Notes under the pieces: model-generated
Told to the model about the DNA's origin: nothing
The model's input: only the letters and a program-made list of their open reading frames with translations
Database searches by the model: none
Program-made: the position numbers and the translations under genes
Assembly: GCA_001797845.1 (NCBI GenBank)
Contig: MGQN01000020.1
Coordinates: 1-5,578, forward strand
Origin: Deltaproteobacteria bacterium RBG_16_44_11
Lineage (GTDB): Bacteria; Desulfobacterota; Syntrophia; Syntrophales; Smithellaceae
Reading direction: 5' to 3'
Length of the DNA: 5,578 bases
In this document: piece by piece, positions 1 through 5,147 of the stretch
Layout of the letters: every line of letters starts with the position of its first letter
How positions within the stretch are numbered: the stretch's first letter is position 1

Positions 1-670
<670 letters not shown>

Positions 671-677
671 AATATTT

Positions 678-683
678 CCCCCT
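678..683 (-). promoter_or_regulatory. Ribosome binding site of katG
   Basis: AGGGGG within AAAGGGGGA on the minus strand, 7 nt before the ATG at 670. It fixes this start, which also gives the expected KatG N-terminus (MTEESKCPVTG). Confidence 0.75.
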
Positions 684-775
684 TTCATCGTGAGAATTGG
701 TCAAAGGTGTTACACAATTTATTGAATTTCTGGCCATGCCCTGCCACAAGTTTGACGGGACAGAGGCAGCTCCCT

Positions 776-781
776 ATTATA
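776..781 (-). promoter_or_regulatory. Possible -10 box for katG
   Basis: A perfect TATAAT on the minus strand about 105 nt before the katG ATG. The hexamer 17 bp upstream (TAAAAT at 799-804) is a poor -35, so the promoter is uncertain. If it is used, the probable PerR box at 847-867 would lie roughly 80 bp upstream of the start point, which is far for simple repression. A second weak -10 (TATAAC, 867-872) directly abuts that box but also lacks a good -35. Confidence 0.3.
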
Positions 782-846
782 TTCAAGATCTCTTAATCAT
801 TTTAGACTTTCAAAATTCGAGTTAATGGTTATTTTGCTTTCCCTTC

Positions 847-867
847 TCTAATCTGGAATGATTCCAG
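847..867. promoter_or_regulatory. Probable PerR/Fur-family operator upstream of katG
   Basis: CTGGAAT-G-ATTCCAG (853-867) is a perfect 7-1-7 palindrome, the spacing used by Fur-family boxes, although the bases differ from the Bacillus consensus TTATAATnATTATAA. The 19 bases 847-865 recur exactly, as the reverse complement, at 1369-1387 just upstream of the Fur-family gene. A copy before each of the regulator gene and a peroxidase gene is the pattern expected of an autoregulated peroxide regulon. That PerR binds here is inferred from position and symmetry. Confidence 0.65.
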
Positions 868-930
868 TTATAAAATAAATAATTCCCTCATCGGCTGTCG
901 TTTTTATAAACTTTCTGTTTACAGCTTTGC

Positions 931-1365
931 CTATTTAGTCCGCTTAAGACAGTCGCGGCAATACCCGGAATATTCCATTCGGGCGTCCGTAACGACAAAT
1001 CCGGCTTTTCGAGCGATATCCTTAGGTTCAATAGTCGGAGGTAGGTTATAATCGATGATGGTTCCGCATCGTTTGCAGATGAGGTTGATATGTTCGGAGA
1101 GATTACCGTCATAGCGGTTTTCCATCCGGTCAAACTCCAGTTGCTTGATCAGGCCATTTTCAGAAAAATCTTTGAGTGTTGCGTAAACAGTGGATAGGCT
1201 GACACGTTTAGCTTTCTTTCGCGCTTCGGTGTAGATGAGATTGGCGCCGGGGTGCGCATCGCGGTTTTCAACCAGCGCATTAATAATCGCCAGCCTTTGC
1301 GGCGTAATCTTGAGGCCTTTTTCCTTTAATTGACCGATCAGGTCTTCTTTGTTGATCATTTTCAT
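931..1365 (-). CDS. perR: PerR-type Fur-family transcriptional repressor
   Basis: Metal-dependent DNA-binding repressor of 144 residues, the normal Fur/PerR length. An N-terminal winged helix contains KGLKITPQRLAIINAL (16-31) and the recognition segment SLSTVYATLKDFSENGLI (56-73). The C-terminal dimerisation domain has the structural zinc site Cys97, Cys100, Cys136 and Cys139, matching B. subtilis PerR almost residue for residue. Regulatory-metal ligands align as His38, Asp86, His92 and Asp105, but the fifth position (His93 in B. subtilis PerR) is Asn94. The Asp at 105 and the adjacent katG favour PerR over Fur, Zur or Nur. It probably represses itself and katG until peroxide oxidises the ligand histidines. 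Start: ATG at 1365 is chosen; a second ATG at 1359 is possible but lies further from the only weak Shine-Dalgarno-like GGAAT (1375-1379). No clear terminator follows it, so read-through into katG is possible. Confidence 0.9.
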   Translation of the reverse strand: MKMINKEDLIGQLKEKGLKITPQRLAIINALVENRDAHPGANLIYTEARKKAKRVSLSTVYATLKDFSENGLIKQLEFDRMENRYDGNLSEHINLICKRCGTIIDYNLPPTIEPKDIARKAGFVVTDARMEYSGYCRDCLKRTK

Positions 1366-1368
1366 TTC

Positions 1369-1387
1369 GGAATCATTCCAGATTAGA
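1369..1387. promoter_or_regulatory. Probable PerR/Fur-family operator at the perR start
   Basis: GGAATCATTCCAGATTAGA, with the core GGAAT-C-ATTCC (1369-1379), is an exact inverted copy of 847-865. It ends 3 bp before the perR start codon and lies downstream of the candidate promoter, so bound repressor would block early transcription. It also covers the only Shine-Dalgarno-like bases of the gene. Function is inferred. Confidence 0.65.
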
Positions 1388-1393
1388 TGAGAT

Positions 1394-1422
1394 TAATTAC
1401 TCTGGTCATAATGATTTGTCAA
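1394..1422 (-). promoter_or_regulatory. Candidate promoter of perR
   Basis: On the minus strand a perfect -35 TTGACA (1417-1422) is followed after 17 bp by TAATTA (1394-1399), a poor -10, or after 19 bp by ATTAAT (1392-1397), which matches TATAAT at four of six positions. Transcription would start a few bases before or inside the operator at 1369-1387. The -35 is convincing; the -10 is not. The spacer also holds the small palindrome TCAT-A-ATGA (1406-1414). Confidence 0.45.
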
Positions 1423-1474
1423 GATTTTTTAATCGTGAAAACTACGGGGCTGGATAAAGGCCGGATTATACCCT

Positions 1475-1780
1475 TTATAATCTATACCTTGATAGCGGTG
1501 GCTTCATAAATATGTATCTTCGGTGGCTCTCAGCGGCAAGCGCTGACGCCGCCTTCACAAAAGCGCGAGAAGCAGGCTCTGCGAAATGTACCGCCAGCGA
1601 GTCCCGATCAGACCATTCTTCAACAAACACAAGGCGCAGCGGATTTTCGTAATCTTGATGCACGGTATGGAGAAGACAACCCGCCTCGGTACGCGAACGC
1701 CGCGTATGCTCCAGACTAACAGCAATTAGTTCGTCCAGCGTATTGGTTTTAGCTAAAACACTACCGGTGACAATGATCAT
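1475..1780 (-). CDS. ABM-family (antibiotic biosynthesis monooxygenase / YgiN-like) small protein
   Basis: A 101-residue protein with the layout of the ABM ferredoxin-like fold: opening strand MIIVTGSVLAK, helix TLDELIAVSLEHTRRSRTEAGC (14-35), strands CLLHTVHQDYENPLRLVFVEEW (35-56), then SLAVHFAEPASRAFVKA (61-77). The EEW followed by H-F pattern is typical. Relatives usually form dimers and act as cofactor-free oxygenases on quinols or polycyclic aromatics (E. coli YgiN works on quinols), but many have no known substrate. It is 26 bp downstream of the quinone methyltransferase gene and so probably in the same operon, which makes a quinone-related substrate plausible but unproven. ATG at 1780 is supported by AGGAGA 5 nt upstream. 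Family assignment is good; function is open. Confidence 0.85.
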   Translation of the reverse strand: MIIVTGSVLAKTNTLDELIAVSLEHTRRSRTEAGCLLHTVHQDYENPLRLVFVEEWSDRDSLAVHFAEPASRAFVKAASALAAESHRRYIFMKPPLSRYRL

Positions 1781-1785
1781 GTTTA

Positions 1786-1791
1786 TCTCCT
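1786..1791 (-). promoter_or_regulatory. Ribosome binding site of the ABM gene
   Basis: AGGAGA on the minus strand, 5 nt before the ATG at 1780, inside the 26-bp gap after the ubiE stop. It indicates that the gene is translated independently within the operon. Confidence 0.7.
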
Positions 1792-1806
1792 AAATATATA
1801 TGCCGT

Positions 1807-2538
1807 TTATTTCAGCGCCCGATAAATTCCGGCGGCCCCGAAAAAAAGCGGGCAGTAAAAAACCTGCCGGAAACCGGCAGCAAGCAGACACTTTTCCAAT
1901 TCTTCCGGAGGATAAAAATTAATCACCGATTCGATAAGATATGTATACGCCTTCTTATTCCCAGAAATCAATACGCCCATCGCATACACATAAGTGCGCA
2001 GGTAAAGATGGTGAAGGCGGCGCATGAGCTTATTTTTCGGCTGGCTGGATTCGGCAATAAGACAGCTGCCTCCCGGTTGGAGCACTCTAAATATTTCTGC
2101 AAGATGGCGCTTAGCCAGCGGATTTTTATATATCATATTACGAAAAGCGAAAGAAATGCCGATACAATCAAAAGAATCATCAGGGAAAGGCATATGCGCT
2201 GCTTCACCGTGGATGAAGGATATTTTTTTATCTAGCGACGCTTTCCTTGCTTTTTTGAAAGCCGCATCCAGCATCGGACTGCTGAAATCATAACCGGTTA
2301 TATGCAGATTCTCCCGGGAACGACGGGCGATAGCGATCGTCAAATCGCCGGTGCCACAACCAATATCCAGCACCTTTTCCGGATTTAGTTTGAGACATTC
2401 CTCGACTAGTTCATTCCGCCAGCGCCTATCCATACCCCAGGTAAAGACATGGTTAATCAGATCGTAGTGCCTGATTATCCCGCTGAACATCGGGGAAAGC
2501 GATTCGCCGGAAAGTTCGTTTTGACTAGCTGCAGCCAA
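1807..2538 (-). CDS. ubiE: UbiE/MenG-type quinone methyltransferase
   Basis: SAM-dependent C-methyltransferase of 243 residues, normal for UbiE/MenG, that would convert demethylmenaquinol to menaquinol (or the related ubiquinone step). It has the family opening YDLINHVFTWGMDRRWR (25-41), SAM motif I VLDIGCGTGDLTIA (56-69), acidic GYDFS with Asp84, the region MPFPDDSFDCIGISFAFRN (116-134), post-motif RVLQPGG (151-157), and the C-terminal segment YLIESVINFYPPEEL (200-214) characteristic of UbiE. It starts at TTG (2538), chosen because AGGAGG lies 5 nt upstream; the next candidate, Met17, has no ribosome site and would sit close to the conserved region. It follows menA by 14 bp, which supports a role in menaquinone maturation. 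Whether the product is menaquinone or another quinone cannot be read from this gene alone. Confidence 0.92.
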   Translation of the reverse strand: MAAASQNELSGESLSPMFSGIIRHYDLINHVFTWGMDRRWRNELVEECLKLNPEKVLDIGCGTGDLTIAIARRSRENLHITGYDFSSPMLDAAFKKARKASLDKKISFIHGEAAHMPFPDDSFDCIGISFAFRNMIYKNPLAKRHLAEIFRVLQPGGSCLIAESSQPKNKLMRRLHHLYLRTYVYAMGVLISGNKKAYTYLIESVINFYPPEELEKCLLAAGFRQVFYCPLFFGAAGIYRALK

Positions 2539-2543
2539 AAATT

Positions 2544-2549
2544 CCTCCT
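2544..2549 (-). promoter_or_regulatory. Ribosome binding site that fixes the TTG start of ubiE
   Basis: A perfect AGGAGG on the minus strand, 5 nt before TTG at 2538, in the 14-bp gap after the menA stop. No ATG or GTG is equally well placed, so this site decides the start. Confidence 0.75.
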
Positions 2550-2552
2550 GCT

Positions 2553-3443
2553 TTATAAAACCACCGCCAGAATGTAACCGACACCCAACAATAACTGGGT
2601 TATCAGCACGACCAGTACGTTGCTGCCCATGGCCGGAATCAGGCCGGCCATATCATCCGGTTTTAAGGAACCGCGAATCGCTTTGACGGCAAAGGGCAGA
2701 GTAAGAAGAGCAATCAGTGTCCAGGCCGGCGTTACCCGGGTCACAACGCTCCCGATTATCCAGAAATAAACTAATATGGTAAGCGCCGCAAAAACTTTGG
2801 CCGCTTTCATTTTCCCCATAGTGATGGGCAGGGTTTTACGGCCGGCTGTTTTGTCGGCTTCAACATCGGGGAACTCATTGAGTAAAAGAAGATTGTGTAC
2901 TAAAATAAAAGAAGGTACGGCGGCAAAAAACGCCGGAAAAGTATAAGCGCCGGTTTGCGCAAAATATGCCCCTAATACGGGCAACATTCCTAATCCAAAA
3001 CCGGCCGACCACTCCGGCCATCGATGCTTCAATATTACCGGCGAATAGAAAACCACGCACAGCACAGCAACAATAAGCAATGGCAATAACAGCCAGCCCT
3101 GAAAAAACACAAAATATATCCCGATAGGTGTTGCCAGCAGCAGGGTTATTATTCCCATCCATAAAACCTGACGCGGTTTTAAAAGGCCAGCCCGCAGGAT
3201 GCCGCTGCCGCCGCTGAAAGGAGTTATTTGAGTCTTGAGATCCACACCGCTTTTATAATCAAAATAATCGTTGAGTGTGTTGACGCTGATGTGGGTCAGC
3301 ACTAAACCGAAACCCGCCAGTAACGCGTAACCCAAATGCAACACATCATTATAAAACCAGGCTATGCATGTACCTAAAAAAGCCAGTATCACCGACAGTA
3401 AAAGATATTGCGGCCGGGTCTCCAGAAATAAAAATTTTAGCAT
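2553..3443 (-). CDS. menA: MenA-like UbiA-family polyprenyltransferase
   Basis: Integral membrane protein of 296 residues that would attach a polyprenyl chain to an aromatic acceptor, most likely 1,4-dihydroxy-2-naphthoate in menaquinone synthesis. Both Asp-rich prenyl-diphosphate/Mg2+ motifs are present: NDYFDYKSGVD (58-68) and NEFPDVEADKTAGRKT (189-204). Hydrophobic stretches near 12-30, 37-55, 95-114, 117-135, 147-164, 168-188, 217-235, 240-255 and 275-296 fit the eight- to nine-helix UbiA fold. The NDYxDYxxGxD form is MenA-like rather than UbiA- or MqnP-like. ubiE directly downstream supports a quinone role. The ATG at 3443 has only a weak ribosome site. A good promoter lies about 75 bp upstream. 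The exact acceptor is inferred; other UbiA-family products such as archaeal-type lipids or haem are less likely in this context. Confidence 0.85.
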   Translation of the reverse strand: MLKFLFLETRPQYLLLSVILAFLGTCIAWFYNDVLHLGYALLAGFGLVLTHISVNTLNDYFDYKSGVDLKTQITPFSGGSGILRAGLLKPRQVLWMGIITLLLATPIGIYFVFFQGWLLLPLLIVAVLCVVFYSPVILKHRWPEWSAGFGLGMLPVLGAYFAQTGAYTFPAFFAAVPSFILVHNLLLLNEFPDVEADKTAGRKTLPITMGKMKAAKVFAALTILVYFWIIGSVVTRVTPAWTLIALLTLPFAVKAIRGSLKPDDMAGLIPAMGSNVLVVLITQLLLGVGYILAVVL

Positions 3444-3517
3444 ACCATTACACTTTCTTCTGCAGAGAAGATTGTTGAAAATTTCATTATTAGATCACGT
3501 CGTTCGACGGGAGGCGA

Positions 3518-3546
3518 AACATATGGCAGTTCAATGCGTATGTCAA
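3518..3546 (-). promoter_or_regulatory. Candidate promoter of the menA-ubiE-ABM operon
   Basis: A perfect -35 TTGACA (3541-3546), a 17-bp spacer and the -10 TATGTT (3518-3523, four of six matches) lie on the minus strand in the gap between the GNAT gene and menA. The predicted start near 3511 gives a leader of about 65-70 nt. It is the best sigma70-like promoter in the window. Confidence 0.6.
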
Positions 3547-3560
3547 TTATAATAATAAAT

Positions 3561-4205
3561 CTAAAGGTTAAGAAGAAGCCTTGCTATTCCGGGAGATCCG
3601 TAAATTTTTTCAAAGCTTGCATCCCTTTTTTCCCGGTCAAATTTAAATCCTTGCTTTTCATAAGCTCGCCTGGCTCGTCCATTATCAATTAGAACACTAA
3701 TTTGCGCCAGTTTAAAATCTTGCCTCCTGCCTCTATCAATCGCTTCTTTAAGCAACAGATTTATTACACCCTTCTTTCTATACTCCGGGCGAACCGCGAC
3801 ACTTTCCACAATCCACGCTCCGTCAGCGTCATCAGATAAACACGCCATAAAAGGCAGATTTCGCTCCATGGCGGCTTTTTGATAACCTTGACTCCAACCC
3901 AGCTTTTGGATGGCTTCCGGAAGTGCTTTAACAAAAGCCCTCATGCCTAACACTTTGGGATCATAGCCGCTTAAAGCGCCCGCCTGCTGTCCGTCAACTT
4001 CCGCTACAATAAAAGTGGAGTAATGAAATAAATGAGGTTTTTGTGTTGTGGCAATAAGACGAAGAAAAGTAAGGCAATCTTCTTGGGTGCCGCCGGCATA
4101 GTGTTCCCACGTCCCGTATTTATTATGCGACCGTGCAGCGGTCAACATTACCCACGAGAGAAACGGCACGTCATCCACTCTGGCTGATCGAATTTCGATA
4201 TTCAT
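3561..4205 (-). CDS. GNAT-family N-acetyltransferase, substrate unknown
   Basis: A 214-residue protein with a C-terminal GNAT domain. The opening MNIEIRSARVDDVPFL is typical of the family's first strand and helix. Acetyl-CoA-binding motif A is VESVAVRPEYRKKGVINLLL (133-152), and motif B appears as IDNGRARRAYEKQGFK (173-188). Residues 30-130 hold an insertion with many aromatic residues (KYGTWEHYAGG, HLFHYSTFIVAE, GWSQGYQK) that probably forms the substrate side and resembles no assignment I can make. The usual pyrophosphate-loop pattern R/Q-x-x-G-x-G/A ends here in Ile (R-K-K-G-V-I), a mild departure. ATG at 4205 follows AGGGGA at about 9 nt. It is 60 bp downstream of the SDR gene in the same direction, so co-transcription is possible; menA downstream has its own promoter. 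Family is confident, function unknown. Confidence 0.85.
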   Translation of the reverse strand: MNIEIRSARVDDVPFLSWVMLTAARSHNKYGTWEHYAGGTQEDCLTFLRLIATTQKPHLFHYSTFIVAEVDGQQAGALSGYDPKVLGMRAFVKALPEAIQKLGWSQGYQKAAMERNLPFMACLSDDADGAWIVESVAVRPEYRKKGVINLLLKEAIDRGRRQDFKLAQISVLIDNGRARRAYEKQGFKFDREKRDASFEKIYGSPGIARLLLNL

Positions 4206-4265
4206 TGTTTCGTTTCCCCTAATGTAAATTATTTAATGCGGAAATATATCTAATTTATACTTTTT

Positions 4266-5030
4266 TTAAACAAGGTGATGCCCGCCATCCAAAAGCAGTG
4301 TTTCACCGGTTACCAGGACGGCATCTTCTATAAAGTAACGGATTGTTTCCGCGATCATTTCCGGCGTCGCTGTCAGGCGCAAAGGCAGCGTGCTCTCCAG
4401 GCGATCTTTTGTTTTTCTGTATTTTTCTTGTCCCATTCCCGCTTTCAACCATTCACCTTGAATGAAACCGGGACATATGGCATTGATACGAATTTCCGGT
4501 CCCAAAACACGCGCCAGCGCGACCGTCATATTGATCAACGCGGCTTTGGAGGTGCAATAGGCCACAGAACTGCCGATTGCCTTCACACCGGCAAGCGACG
4601 CGATATTGACTACAACTCCTTTTCCCGCGCTTTTCATATGTGGCGCTACAGCCCTGATCATCTGATAGGGACCTATCAGATTGACGCTGTAGATATGCAG
4701 AAAATCTTCTTTGGAAAGTCCTTCGAGATTGCCATGAGCGTTGAATTTGGTTGTTCCAGCGTTGTTTACCAGCACATCAATTTGTCCCCATTTGCCCATG
4801 GCATCATCAGTCATGCGTCGGCAATCACTATCCTCAGCAACATCTGCTTTGCACAACAGAGTCTCGGCACCTAAGGAAATACAGGCCGCTTGAATCTCTC
4901 TGGCTTGGCTTTCACTTTTAGAATAATTAACCACTATATTGTAGCCGTTTTTCGCAAGCAGTTTAACTGTCGCGGCGCCAACTCCGCGGGATGACCCGGT
5001 GACGATGGCAACCGGTTTAGACTTCTTCAT
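4266..5030 (-). CDS. Short-chain dehydrogenase/reductase (FabG-like SDR)
   Basis: A classical SDR of 254 residues that should reduce a ketone or oxidise an alcohol with NAD(P)H. Every catalytic feature is present: the Rossmann motif TGSSRGVG (11-18), KADV with Asp63, NNAG (89-92), structural Asn117 in SVNLIG, catalytic Ser145, Tyr158 and Lys162 (Y-x-x-x-K as YCTSK), and PG at 187-188. The C-terminus TGETLLLDGGHHLV is typical. VVNYSKSES after the second strand resembles NADP-preferring FabG-like enzymes. Sequence alone does not show whether it acts on 3-oxoacyl-ACP or on another carbonyl; no acyl-carrier or fatty-acid gene is nearby, so fabG is not assigned. ATG at 5030 is preceded by AAGGAGA at 6 nt. 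A perfect palindrome sits about 40 bp upstream and suggests local regulation. The amidase lies upstream in the same direction with a 117-bp gap. Confidence 0.93.
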   Translation of the reverse strand: MKKSKPVAIVTGSSRGVGAATVKLLAKNGYNIVVNYSKSESQAREIQAACISLGAETLLCKADVAEDSDCRRMTDDAMGKWGQIDVLVNNAGTTKFNAHGNLEGLSKEDFLHIYSVNLIGPYQMIRAVAPHMKSAGKGVVVNIASLAGVKAIGSSVAYCTSKAALINMTVALARVLGPEIRINAICPGFIQGEWLKAGMGQEKYRKTKDRLESTLPLRLTATPEMIAETIRYFIEDAVLVTGETLLLDGGHHLV

Positions 5031-5036
5031 CGTTAC

Positions 5037-5043
5037 TCTCCTT
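5037..5043 (-). promoter_or_regulatory. Ribosome binding site of the SDR gene
   Basis: AAGGAGA on the minus strand, 6 nt before the ATG at 5030. It supports this start, which places the Rossmann motif at the usual distance from the N-terminus. Confidence 0.75.
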
Positions 5044-5070
5044 GTGCCCTAATGAATATGCTTGCCTCTA

Positions 5071-5088
5071 TCATACCTTTAGGTATGA
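5071..5088. repeat. Perfect 8-2-8 palindrome upstream of the SDR gene, possible operator
   Basis: TCATACCT-TT-AGGTATGA is a perfect inverted repeat with a 2-bp centre. Its low-coordinate arm (downstream for transcription) overlaps a -10-like TATGAT (minus strand, 5070-5075), for which only a weak -35 exists. No run of T follows on the minus strand, so it does not look like a terminator for the amidase gene. A dimeric repressor site is the likeliest reading; the regulator is not in this window. Confidence 0.5.
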
Positions 5089-5147
5089 CGGCAAATTAAT
5101 TCCTAAATTAAAACCGCATATCTTAGCTTGTTATTTCTTTTTGCCCA

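Noticed and set aside
888..1133. Minus-strand frame of 81 codons overlapping the perR 3' half
   Set aside because: It is a shifted frame of perR; the perR frame continues intact through both CxxC zinc motifs, so there is no frameshift.
1464..1482. Rho-independent terminator after the ABM gene
   Set aside because: The stem is all A/T except the outer G-C pair and no T-run follows on the minus strand.
2008..2293. Two overlapping plus-strand frames opposite ubiE
   Set aside because: Both are antisense to the conserved SAM-binding region of UbiE and resemble no protein family.
3364..3552. Plus-strand frame of 62 codons across the menA start and leader
   Set aside because: It overlaps the menA 5' end and its promoter on the opposite strand, with no family resemblance and no ribosome site.
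4275..4874. Plus-strand open frame of 199 codons opposite the SDR gene
   Set aside because: It lies wholly within the SDR gene on the other strand, has no convincing ribosome site and no domain. Long antisense frames are common opposite such genes.
5071..5088. Terminator for the amidase gene
   Set aside because: The inverted repeat has a 2-base loop and is followed on the minus strand by purine-rich sequence rather than T residues; it sits close to the next gene's start.
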